A DNA stretch of 64,000 nt from Mangifera indica. Taxonomy: Eukaryota > Streptophyta > Magnoliopsida > Sapindales > Anacardiaceae. The translations under genes were made by a program, and so were the position numbers. The notes beneath the pieces were generated by a model. That model searched no databases and was not told where the DNA came from. It saw nothing but the letters and a program-made list of their open reading frames with translations. The stretch lies in NCBI RefSeq assembly GCF_011075055.1, contig NC_058137.1:27947463-28011462 (forward strand). The letters are read 5' to 3'. Shown here piece after piece: positions 10,866 to 21,448 of this stretch (position 1 is its first letter; each line of letters opens with the position of its first letter).

Positions 10866-13835
10866 TCAAGAAAGACCGACAGTCTTTCCGAGCAACCATA
10901 GAACAAGAGACAATTCAATACCGAAAATGGTATGAAGTGTGCTCCTATCTAACATGAACCCATATAGCGTAATCCCAGCTCTGTTGTTTTCAAAGTAAGT
11001 CACTGCCAATACAGGAAGAAAATCATCAACCTATGTACATTATAAATATAATGTGTATGCGTTGAGAGGTTGTCATGAGATTTACCTAGAGCTTGTCTCT
11101 TCTGGTATGAAATGGTGTTATATTCATAAGCTGGGATGAGGTTTGTGTTGTCCAAGTCATCTTCTTCATCGCCAGCATCATCAGAATCTGATCTCTCATG
11201 ACCACTTCCATGGTAGTCTTGGCCTGCAGCAGCCGCAGCCCTGGGAGTTTCACCGTCAGTTGAATCAAATGAGTCTAGTGTCGAACAAACATGCCACTTA
11301 GCGGCAAGACATGTGACAGCCTGTGCCTTGTGTGTGATTTTCGATGCACTTCGCAATAATATAAGGAGTGCAGTGACAAGGGTCATGGAGCACAGCTGCA
11401 GACAATAATAGGATTACACATCGTTAGTGCAATTTCCATGTGAAATCTGAGTCGTGTCACTTAGCAACAACATGCTGATCCACATCATGAATCTTGAGAG
11501 TTCTGCATAATTCAATTTCAAGAACAATGCGCGGTACAAACAATCAAGCCATAACCTTTATCACTATAAAGAGTTCATAATTCTGTCAGAAGGATCATGT
11601 AGTAGGGACACTTCATGTAATTATACACTTTCATGTAAGACAGTTATATCAAAATGATGAAAAATATGCTTTCATTTCATGTTACTGAAAGCAAAATTAT
11701 TATTTCCGAACTTATTTCGCAGAATGCAAATCTTTTAACGGATGGTTTTATATATGTGTGTGTGTGATAAATGGGGAAGGATACATACAGCAAGTTCTCC
11801 AGCCCTGTAAATGTCCACAATAGAACTAGACTTTGTTGTGATAAGCAATGAGGCAAACTGGCTCCCTGTGATTAAGATCAAGGACCACACTATGAATGCA
11901 CGATATCGATGGCTAATAATCCTCAAATGCCTCCTGATCCTAAGGTGCTCGGATAGTACAGACCCCACGTCAGACTCTATCTGGAAAACTTGAGCAAAAT
12001 CATGGAGCCGTAGGATCTGAAGGTTGCATATCAAACGGAAGAGAACACATACGAGGAATATGACAGTAGTACGATAAAGCCAAGAGCAGAGCTCCATTAT
12101 GCACGCAATGGTGTCGCTGAGGTAAACATTGCCCAAAAAGGGAATCTGTGAGGCACCGGAAGCATACCACCAAATCTTGTATGCACTGTCCGCAACAAAG
12201 CAAGGGAGGACGAAAAAACTGAGGATCTTCAATGATCTCTGCATAAATCATAGGAATATAAACTTCAAAGCCCATCAAAGAGAAACATATGCATGATAGA
12301 AAGAAAAGAAATCTTGTATCAGATAAGACATTCTGTCCTAAAGTGAGTCCACTAGCCAAAACCGTACAATAAGCGATTAATAAATAAATAGAATCGATTA
12401 TCTTTACGCTTTTGGTCACTTTACATTCTTCTAGTGAAGTTCCTACTAAGCAAGATTTAAAAGTTAAAACCATGCACATTCTGGGAAATTCCAGAGACTC
12501 AACCATCACAACTTTGGTAGGTGGTTCAGGTATAAAAGTGTTGAATAATGTGAAGTTTTCAGTTTCTATTTATGCCCAACCAGAAAGGTTATCACTAAAC
12601 CTATGTGGCTCGCGTATAGAAATTTTATTTTCTTCCTTCCATCTGGCTTACAGCTCAAAACTTCCATTACAGCTTATCGAAGTCAACCTTCAACTGATGC
12701 TGGCCTAGTTTTTGGGCATTTTGATCCTCAATCATACACCTTTGATAGACAAAAATGGAAAAATGTTCTTGAAATGATATTTTTTCTTGATAACATTCTT
12801 AAAATGAATTAAACATTTAAAAATATAATTGGAAAATGGACACAGAGACAGAATTCATATAATTAAAAAAATAATGAAATCATAAAACAGGTTTTAAACA
12901 ATATTAACATTTCCAACCCAGAAAATCAACACTAACATTCTACACAGAACTCACATAACAAAAATTAGAAATATTAATAATTTCTATAAACCCATAATAG
13001 AAAAAATAAATAGACAAAGAGAGAGAACCATGTATATAAAATAAATGAAATAAATATTTAAAATTCAAAAAAAAAAAACTCAAAATAGACCACAAAAATC
13101 ATTCTTTTTTTGGAAGAAGTTTGATCATTAATTCTAACCCAGAAATCATAACCATTCTCTGATCATCTCAAGATGATCAAAGTTAAAACTTTCTACAAAA
13201 AGACTCAGAAATGAATTGTATACATAAATTTACCTGCTGAAGATGATCAAAACCGAGATTCAAAAAATGAGGTCTAAGATCACGTCATTTCAATCAAAAT
13301 ACTCCACAAAAACGCCAATTTAATAATTAAAATTCAATAAATTCAACCCAAAATAGACCACAAAATTCATTTCTTTTTTTCAAAGAAACTAATAAACACA
13401 AAGAGAGATGAATTATATACATACAGTGAGCTGTGCTGTGTATCCTCTCCTCACAGTTTCGCTTTCATCATAAAGCTTATCAAAGAACAAGAACCGTCTG
13501 AGCCCAAACTTCCTAACGAACCCAGATAAACAAACGAACGAGAGCGTGGCCATGCTGCTCAGCGACACCTGAACCACCCCGTCAAAGGGCCGGTCGTGGT
13601 GGGCGTCACACTTCGCACAGGCCAAGAAAAAATGCGAAAATGCGGGAACAACAATGCCGAAAAGCACAAAAACGAGCCACGAAAGACCCGCCGTCCAGAA
13701 ATTCGATTGGTCCACGCACATCCATCTGAGATACGATCTGAAACTTTGTAACTCGTCCTGCGCATGCGAGATGCACCTCATGAACTTCGCGTTGCGCTGT
13801 ATCAAGCCTTCGCGGGTCGAGTTGTTGTCTGCCAT
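10866..13835 (-). CDS. DUF3537 seven-transmembrane protein (plant gustatory receptor-like), four exons
   Basis: Multi-pass membrane protein of the plant DUF3537 family. Coding exons: 13835-13425, 12238-11789, 11395-11086 and 11002-10866. They join in frame at ACT|GTATGT, ATGCAG|AGATC, GCT|GTATGT, CTGCAG|CTG, CTAG|GTAAAT and GGCAG|TGAC to give 435 residues. About seven hydrophobic helices are visible: FWTAGLSWLVFVLFGIVV, VSLSSMATLSFVCLSGF, ILSFFVLPCFVADSAY, LCSWLYRTTVIFLVCVLF, AFIVWSLILITGSQFASLL, MTLVTALLILLRSA and TIFGIELSLVLWLLGK. An acidic, Ser/Ala-rich hydrophilic insert (SDSDDAGDEEDDLD) sits before the last helix. Structure-based work has proposed this family as homologous to insect gustatory/odorant receptor channels; its plant function is not established. 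The gene looks intact. Start: first ATG, context ATGGCAGACAAC. Confidence 0.92.
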
Positions 13836-15954
13836 GGCGAGAAGAAGAAGGAAGAAACTTTCTTGTTCGAAGAGAAAGGAGATAGCTTGAATTTACTTAT
13901 ATAAGCTTGTCATGATTTTGGATTTATTTAAGGGGTACTTTTGTCAATGTGTTCTTGACCCAATGACAGAAGGCCACGTGGGTTATAATGAACAAACTAT
14001 TATGAAGTGTTCCGTCTTTCTGTGGTCCAAATAAAAAGTAGTCCAATGAATTTCATTCTGTTTTGTAGTAATTCTGCTTGAAATTGAACTATTTTCTGAG
14101 GGATTTGGACACCCATTTTTGTGGGTATTTAAAAATTTTAGTAAAATGTAAATTCGGTGTTTTATTGAGATTTAAATTAAATTCATATAATATTTATTTA
14201 AACTATCTTTGTATCCATGCTTATATCATTCTAAAGGGGAAGACAAAAGCAAAATGATTTTGGTTGTCTAATCTTTTTTTAAATTTACCCTTGATTTATA
14301 AGGTAAGAATCATCTTGCTTCAAATAAGGGATAGAAACTTCTTAATATGATACCAACTCTTTTGTTTTAATTATAATTTTAAAACAATAATAATCTAGTT
14401 TAATGTATGATTAATTATGTTTTAGTACATGTTTTATTATTCAAATGTTAGTTAAAATTAAAGATAAATTTAAATCGAATTAGCCCAGTTTGATTTGGGC
14501 TGTTATGTAAAATTAAAAAAAGGTTAAACAAGTCCGGCTAACATAAATATCTTGAAAATAAAACAAAAGTTTTCATAAGATTTTCAGATGGATTTTGCTC
14601 TTTAGATCAAGAGGAGCCAAGATATACTAAGCTGACAACATCACCAGCCTGATATTTTTTTATAAACCCCAATTAATTTTTTAATCTTTCTGTGTCTCTT
14701 TCACGTGTACACTTAATCAAATTTCCTACTTTACTCTACTCATACAGCTGGCGGTGGGGCAGGAGGACATGCAACGTGGACACTCAGGCCACCATTCACG
14801 GCGGAATCTGCCACATGGGGGCCCGAGGAGGAGATCATCAGCATTATTATTCAACTCTTGCTGTAGTGCATTGTATCATATTTGTGCAGACAAAATGATG
14901 GTGAAACTTGTACAAAATCTATTGCCTATAGCAGAGATTAAGGTTTAAATAAAGAGGATTTGTTGGGGTTAGAGTGTCTGCGTGTAAGATCCTTGTTGCT
15001 TGCATGCTCCAGAGGGTAACAATGCTTTACATTGTGGGCAGTTTTTGTAGAAGGTTCATTTGAAATCGGATAACAACGCTTTTAGACTGGTATTGATCTT
15101 ATCAAAAGGACAATTTATAGATTAATCGGTTTTACAGATAATATCAATATAATATTATTAAAATTTAAAAACAAGTTTTAATTATGTGATATTAATAAGT
15201 AGACCAGTTTAACCTAATAATTAAATTATAATTTCATATTATTTATATGATTTAATTTTGCGTTAATTTGGTTTATGGTTGGAATGATATTCTAATTTCA
15301 GTTTTAATAGGATAATTTTAAATTTAATCATTGAAATTGTTATTATTTTTTATCAGTGAAGATGACGCAACAATAAAGTGTATTTTAAGTTCTAGATCTA
15401 CTCTCTTTAATATTAAAATATGACAGTTTATGTTTGAAGAAAAATTTTGGTTGATTAATTGTGATTTTGTGGATGTGACCGTGATCAAGGGGTAATGTTA
15501 TCTCCAATAGCTATGGATAGATCTTATCTGAGTTGACTCATGGAATTTATGACTCTGTTCAAATCAGTGGATTTTAAGATAGTGTTCTAGTTTACCAGTT
15601 TAGTTTAAGATTAAATTATTATTTATTTAAATACTGTTTTATCTCGATTATAAGATGTTTCGTCTTTTTCATAATACTATTCATCTTATTGATAAATCTT
15701 TGATGCTATGATCACCAATTTGAATAAATTCAAATAGGATATTATATTTTCAATCTGAGCCCCTCAAATCAAATCTAGCTATATCAATACTAGACTAGAT
15801 TCGAATCGAATCGAACTCAAGTTTGATTCAGTTTGTATATAGTAGAGCTTGAACTCGTCAATCTTATGAAAGCTAAGCTCAAACTTGACTCGAATTTTTA
15901 ACTAGTCGTTATTAAAATGATGTCGTTTTAATATATATTGGTCAAAACGACGTT
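13836..15954. other. AT-rich intergenic region with one GC-rich island
   Basis: Upstream region of the DUF3537 gene followed by AT-rich spacer. An isolated GC-rich island of about 100 bases lies at 14747-14845, open in several frames without recognisable homology. Degenerate repeat wording (CTCGAGTTCAAGCTTGAGC-like) appears from about 15780 on. Confidence 0.4.
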
Positions 15955-16500
15955 ATTTTGTATCAAAATTTTTCATTTACAAATTTGATGAGCAGCTCGA
16001 GTTCAAGCTTGAGCTTATATAGGACTAACTCATTTTGGACTCGTTCAAACTGAACTCAAACTCAAATAAATTCGATTTGAATCTAACCCTAATCAATATA
16101 AACACCCACATACAAATTTGTAATCACGTCAATTAAAAGTTGGGAATGGGCCATAAATGAGCCTGTATCTCGTAACCATGAATAGCGTAAAGTTTTTGGT
16201 CCAGCTAGAGTTTTGTCTTCTGTCTAAAAGTTTTGTCTTCTGTCATTTTGTATCAAAATTTTTAATTCGTAAATTTGACGAGTAGCTTAAGTTCAAGTTT
16301 GAGCTTATATAAGATTAACTTGTTTCAAACTTATTTAAATCAAATTCAAACTCAAACTTAAATAAACTTAGTTCGAATTCGACCGTAATCAATACTAACA
16401 TAAACATTAGCCACATACAAATTTGTAATCACCTCAATTAAAAGTTGGGAATGGGCCATAAATGAGCCCGTGTTTCGTAACCATGAATAGCCTAAAGTTT
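15955..16500. repeat. Diverged direct repeat, two copies of about 245 bp
   Basis: Copy 1 spans about 15955-16198 and copy 2 about 16246-16500. Both start with TTTGTATCAAAATTTTT, contain a GAGCTTATATA core and share ACATACAAATTTGTAATCAC and GGGAATGGGCCATAAATGAG near their ends. The first parts differ considerably, so this is an old duplication or two members of a dispersed family. No coding potential. Confidence 0.75.
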
Positions 16501-16564
16501 TCGCCTAAAAGTTAAAACATCAGCTTATATTCTAATGAATGGCTAAGAGAATCACCAGTAGCAA

Positions 16565-16637
16565 GCCTCTGTAACATAGTGGTTAATGTAGTCGCCTTTT
16601 AAGCGAAAAGTCGTGAGTTCGAATCTCACCAGGGGCA
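16565..16637 (+). tRNA. tRNA-Lys-like gene, anticodon UUU
   Basis: A 73-base cloverleaf. Acceptor stem GCCTCTG pairs with CAGGGGC (one G-T pair), followed by discriminator A. D stem is ACAT/ATGT with loop AGTGGTTA. Anticodon stem GTCGC/GCGAA has a terminal G-A mismatch, with loop CTTTTAA giving anticodon TTT. T arm is GTGAG-TTCGAAT-CTCAC. The B box (AGTTCGAAT) is good, but the A box has A instead of G at position 10. This is not the usual plant nuclear tRNA-Lys sequence, so it may be an unusual tRNA, a tRNA-derived element or a decayed copy. Three relatives lie in this window. Confidence 0.65.
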
Positions 16638-17597
16638 TTTTCATTTTTTCTACTAATCTTAGTCTTCATTTTTCGACAATTTTTAATTATAATTCTATAT
16701 ACAGACATACAGTCTTCTTCTGTATTCCTGAAGGACAATGATTCATATCAAGGCTTTAAACTTTTGTCCTTACTGTTTTTGTCTATGTTATGCAACAATT
16801 TTGGATTGTGGTGTGACAAGTTGAAAATGAATATCTACATGTTTTGTCCCACTCTATAAAACGCCCTTGCTGAAATTACTAGTCCTAATTAAGTAATTTT
16901 ATTTCCTATTCATGAATCTCTAATATGTATGAACTAATCATTATGTTAACAAATCATATGTGTTATAACAGTTATATCTACTGTTTTCGAGTTTGAATCA
17001 AACATTGACTCAGTAAAATGATTTATTTGGATTAATCAGTAATCGGATTAAGTTATAAGTTTAATTAATATTAAAAATAATATTAAAAATAATTTTATAT
17101 ATTTAATTATTAAATATAAAATTTTAAATATATTTAATCTACCTTTCTAATTGTTGGGATTCGAGTTCGATTTGGTAAATTCAAACTGTCTATTATCCAT
17201 TTGAACCAAATGCAAGTCAATTTATATTCAAACTCGATTGAACTTATATTTAACTCTAATTCTTGATTGAATTGATCAATCCAATTTGCGTTTTTTAACA
17301 ATGCTTTTATCCATTAAATTCTTTTAATTTTTTTATTGAGAAGAATGAGGATACAGTAAAGTACATAATTGTTCATAATTCGTCCCTTGAGACAGACTGT
17401 ATCTCAGTATCTACTATAGTTATACCACATATCTAGGCATTTAATCATCCCGTCATATATGGGGATGTGATCCAACGGTTAATAGTAGGTGCGTAACATT
17501 GCCCACAAATTAGACGGCAAAAGCAAACCCCAAAGGTCTTGGAAGCAACGGCATTATTTTTATGATATGTTTTTACATGCGACATCACCCGACGTCT
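16638..17597. other. Spacer between the two tRNA-like genes
   Basis: The first 300 bases (16720-16910) resemble the sequence that follows the second tRNA-like gene (17800-17960), including CTTGCTGAAATTACTAGTCC. The tRNA and its downstream flank were therefore duplicated together. The rest is AT-rich. The stretch 17400-17540, with GTGATCCAACGGTTAATA, recurs before the other tRNA-like copies at about 23440 and 43860. Confidence 0.6.
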
Positions 17598-17670
17598 GCC
17601 TCTGTAACATAGTGGTTAATGTAGTCGCCTCTTAAGCGAAAAGTCGTGAGTTCGAATCTCACCAGGGGCA
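17598..17670 (+). tRNA. tRNA-Lys-like gene, anticodon CUU
   Basis: Identical to the copy at 16565-16637 except for one base in the anticodon loop (CTCTTAA instead of CTTTTAA), which changes the anticodon from TTT to CTT; both decode Lys. All stems are preserved. It lies about 1 kb upstream of a type A RLP pseudogene, the same relation as the decayed copies at 23642 and 44072. Confidence 0.65.
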
Positions 17671-18659
17671 CGTTTTGTTTTTACTTTACCAACCTTGCTT
17701 TTTGGTGTCAACACACATATTCTTTATTGTCTTCTGGGTTAGGTTTGCATATATTTAACCTTTTTTTTTTATTTCACAACTCCTGCTTCCAGAAAATTTC
17801 CCTTAATAATTCATAATTATGCCTCAAGCTTTTGCCTTTGTTGTTTCTGTCTATGTTATCCAACAATTTTTGGGCTGTGGTGACAAGCTAAGAATGGCTC
17901 TCTGGATGTTTTGTTCTGCTCTACAAAATGCCCTTGCTGAAATTACTAGTCCTATTTAAGTCTTTTGCCTCTTATACATGAATCTTTAATAAATCATTAT
18001 GTTAAAAAATGTGCAATGGAATGAGTCTTAGTTTCTCTCTTGTTATAGCAGCAGTGACCAATATTTTTAAGCCCAAACTGAGCAATGATACAGTGAAAGG
18101 GTTGGTTTGGGTCAACCCGCAGTCAGATCAGATTACAATTTAATTAAATATTAAAATAATATTTAAAAATAATCTTGTCTCCATTTAAATAAAATATAAT
18201 TTGACAAGGTAACACACACTCATATGTATTGGCAAGTTTTGGTCTGGTGGTGTGGTTTGTGCCTTTCCAATGGTTGGGATTTGAGTTCCAAAAGTTGCAA
18301 AAAAATTTATGCATGATGCCGACATACATTATTGAGTTCAATCCTTGTAAGTAAGTTGACTAGAAGAATGAAGAACTCTGTGGCTACGATGGTCGGTTAC
18401 CAATGTGAATTTGCGAGCAGGAAAGGGAATTTGAGCAATGCAGTGATTTCCAGCTTCTTTCTCTAGTTCACAAATTTAACAACCAGTGTGAGAAAGGAGA
18501 ATACTTTACTGCGTGACCAAGACTTTATTGGACTGGTTCTCACTACTGAATGACACCGACTCACTAACCAAAATTCATACAGTCTGTTATAGGACCTACC
18601 ATTTTTGTTTCCTATTTATAATCCCATATCTGTTCTTGTGATTTGATCATAGAGAAAAT
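17671..18659. other. 5' flank of RLP pseudogene, shared with the other type A RLPs
   Basis: Near-collinear with the 5' flanks of the type A RLP genes at 25601 and 45139: the same CAAGCTTTTGCC, TTTTTGGGCTGTGGTGACAA and GTCTGGTGGTGTGGTTTGTG stretches in the same order. Noncoding. It ends with a conserved promoter-proximal segment. Confidence 0.65.
18613..18620 (+). promoter_or_regulatory. TATA-like box of RLP pseudogene
   Basis: TATTTATA about 45 bases before the former start codon, preserved at the same place in all type A and type B RLP copies of this cluster. Confidence 0.5.
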
Positions 18660-19925
18660 ATGGGTCTCTAACATTGTCTTATCAACTTCTCTTCCTCCAA
18701 TTTTTGTTCTTCCACTCACATACATCTGCAACACTCTATTCTCATCACGACAGTTTTGCTTTACTCCAATTCAAGCAACTATTGTCCTTCCAAAACACTT
18801 CTTCTGAAGAATGTATATATAAAAAGGTTCCTTCTTATCAAAAAATGATGTCTTGGAAAGAGGATAATGATTGCTGCTCTTGGGATGGAGTCACATGTGA
18901 TAAGGTGACGGGCCATGTGATTGATCTCGACCTTAATTGTAGCTGGTTTTACAGAAACATCCCTTCTAATAGTAGTGTCTTTTTCTTTCCTCAATTATAA
19001 AAACTCAATCTAGCTTTCAATAATTTCAATTACTTTCAAATTTCCTCTAATTTTGGTCAGTTGATCAGCTTGACATATCTTAATCTCTCTACCTCAAACT
19101 TTAATGGTTCTATTCCATTTGAAATCTTACATTTGTCTAATTTGGTTTCATTAGACATCTCAAGTGTATTTGATGTCTACCCAATTATTTATCATTACTA
19201 CTATGGGAATCCTCCAGTAAGTATTGAAAGATTTGTTTTTGAAAGGCTAGTTCAAAATCTGACCGTATTGAAAACCCTTGCTCTCAACCATGTAGACATG
19301 TCTACCATCATACCTAATTCATTGATGAATCTATCTTCATCTTTGACTTCTCTAAGTCTTTGTTAATCTATATTGCAAGGGAACTTTCCAACTCAAATCT
19401 TTCGCCTACCAAATTTGCAAATTCTTAAGTTAAGAGGTAACTTCAACTTGACAGGTAGTTTTCCCAAAGTTAATTGGAGTTATCCACTCAAGTCTCTGGA
19501 TGTCACTAACATTACCTTTTCGAAACAATTACCTAATTCAATAGGCAACCTCTTGTCTTTGATGGAATTGTATCTCAGGAATTGCACTATGATGTGATCA
19601 ATTCTCGCATCATTTGAAAACCTTACACAACTTAGTTATTTGAGTCTCAGATATAACAAATTCAATGGTCAAATACCATCATTCTTTTCAAATCTGGTCC
19701 AACTTTGTTTTTTAGATCTGCCATTCAATAATTTTATTTGTCAATTTCTAGAATTTTTCGTCAACTTAACACAACTTTCTAGTTTATACTTGTCAAGTAA
19801 TCAACTCACTAGTCCCATTTTTTCTCACGTCAATGCCCTTCAAAAGTTAGTCGATATTCATTTATGTAGGAACAACTTGAATGACACTATACCATCTTGG
19901 TTATATTCGTTTAAATTGGAATAAA
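18660..19925 (+). pseudogene. Type A LRR receptor-like protein pseudogene, 3' half deleted
   Basis: Remnant of an RLP closely related to those at 25601 and 45139. The start ATG is present, but one T is missing right after it (GGGTCTCTAAC instead of GGGTTCTCTAAC), which puts TAA at codon 4. In the other frame the signal-peptide segment, the LRRNT segment (SWKEDNDCCSWDGVTCD) and about twelve LRRs can be read, interrupted by stops near 18998, 19364 and 19595. Homology stops after the DTIPSWL segment. The sequence then switches at about 19920-19932 to what is normally the 3' flank (ATAGAAGTGATTGAA...), so the second half, with the island, membrane helix and tail, was deleted. Confidence 0.9.
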
Positions 19926-19932
19926 TAATATA

Positions 19933-20890
19933 GAAGTGATTGAACTTCCTTTATATCTTACATTGATATGTGGAACCTACTCTTATTTCAATTAAATTGG
20001 AATAATTAAATAGATTGTATACAAGTTATACATATAATTAAATTATCATATAGTACATATATAAACGTTAATTATAACCGTATTCTGTTTAAATAAAATT
20101 AATATAAATATAAAACATATAATATAGATTAATAGATTACACACCGTGGTTTTTATTAGTAAACAATATGCTGACCAGAAATTTATTGATCATTATCGTG
20201 TTAATTTTCTAGGATTAATTAATTAATTATTTAGTAGATTAAACAAATGGGTTATTAATTAAAATATCAAAAATACGATCTGCACTGCCATGGAATCATT
20301 GAAAAAGATAAGATAAGATTTCATGGTACTGCCATTGAATTTTGATTAGAAACCTGTTTTCATTTTACAGAGAAAGTTACAAATAAAGGGTGTATTTGGC
20401 AAGCTTTCATTTGGCATACCAGGAAATTGAACCACTCTTTTTAAAACCTGAATCGGATCGGCCTGACCGAAGACAATGTCAAATCCGATTCAGATCGGAT
20501 TGGCCAGAAATTGAAACAGATGAGGTTTAACCGACAGATCAAATTGATTCAGCCATAATATAAACGACAATGGACCGATATTCAACCAACACAAGACAAG
20601 ACTAAAAAGGAAAAACATCGATTGGAACCACTATTATAAAAAAGATATTACCTTGTCAACCAAGTAATGCAACCAAAAAAAAGAAAAAAATTAGGCATAA
20701 TTCTTCTGACATATTCAAGTTCTGATGAACCCAGTATGGATATCTTCACATCTGCAGCAGCAAACTTCTGCATATGAAAACAAAATTTTCTTTCAGTCAG
20801 CTAAAGAAATATCAAACAGAAAATTTCTAATCATGTATAAGAAAAATGAAAAAAAATGGATACCTTTATAGACTGGGAACTTGCAAGGAA
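19933..20890. other. RLP-type 3' flank, then AT-rich spacer
   Basis: 19930-20050 matches RLP downstream sequence (compare 31430-31480 and 37480-37550). The remainder is AT-rich with no gene seen and leads to the 3' end of the minus-strand repeat-protein gene. Confidence 0.5.
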
Positions 20891-21448
20891 TTACTTGGTA
20901 CAAGCAAATTTCACAACTTTGGAAAATGTTTCTTTCTTTGTCACTTTGACTTTCACTCCTTTTCCGTCGATGGTGACCTCGGTGGTGGTGGAGGTGCTGG
21001 TGGCCACGGCTAGTTCAAGATTTTGTTGATGATGATGGTGGTGGTGAGTTACAACTTCCTTGTGTTTTTTACCATGGTCTATTTTGTTGGTGGTGGGCTT
21101 GGTGGTCGGCTTAGTGGTGGAGGAGTTGGAAGACTTGTAGGTGTGATGAGTTACAACTTCCTTGTGTTTTTGCCCATGGTCTATTTTGTTGGTGGTGGGC
21201 TTGGTGGTCGGCTTAGTGGTGGAGGAGTTGGAAGACTTGTAGGTGTGATGAGTTACAACTTCCTTGTGTTTTTGACCATGGTCTATTTTGTTGGTGGTGG
21301 GCTTGGTGGTCGGCTTAGTGGTGGAGGAGTTGGAAGACTTGTAGTAGGTGTGATGAGTTACAACTTCCTTGTGTTTTTGCCCATGGTCTATTTTGCTGGT
21401 GGTGGGCTTGGTGGTGGAGGAATTGGAAGACTTGGAGGTGTGAGCCAT
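20891..21448 (-). CDS. Tandem-repeat, Lys/Thr/His-rich protein of unknown function
   Basis: Single open frame of 185 residues with ATG in a good plant context (CCATGGCT). It consists of about four tandem repeats of 34-35 residues. Each holds KSSNSSTTKPTT, NKIDHGQKHKEVVTHH and a Tyr. A His run and a C-terminal part follow (TEVTIDGKGVKVKVTKKE, then FACTK). The repeats are nearly identical at DNA level (units starting at about 21046, 21148, 21250 and 21355; 102, 102 and 105 bases), so they expanded recently and stayed in frame. There is no signal peptide or membrane helix. I do not recognise the family. The opposite strand is also open over most of this span, but its Gly/Val-rich product lacks such a start and tail. 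Real expression is uncertain. Confidence 0.55.
   Translation of the reverse strand: MAHTSKSSNSSTTKPTTSKIDHGQKHKEVVTHHTYYKSSNSSTTKPTTKPTTNKIDHGQKHKEVVTHHTYKSSNSSTTKPTTKPTTNKIDHGQKHKEVVTHHTYKSSNSSTTKPTTKPTTNKIDHGKKHKEVVTHHHHHHQQNLELAVATSTSTTTEVTIDGKGVKVKVTKKETFSKVVKFACTK
21046..21440. repeat. Coding minisatellite, 102-105 bp units, about four copies
   Basis: Near-perfect tandem units starting GAGTTACAACTTCCTTGTG at about 21046, 21148, 21250 and 21355. Period changes are multiples of three, so the minus-strand frame is kept; the last unit is shortened. Confidence 0.9.

Noticed and set aside
11811..12812. Plus-strand open frames over the DUF3537 gene and its intron
   Set aside because: They overlap the well-supported minus-strand exons or AT-rich intron sequence and show no domain.
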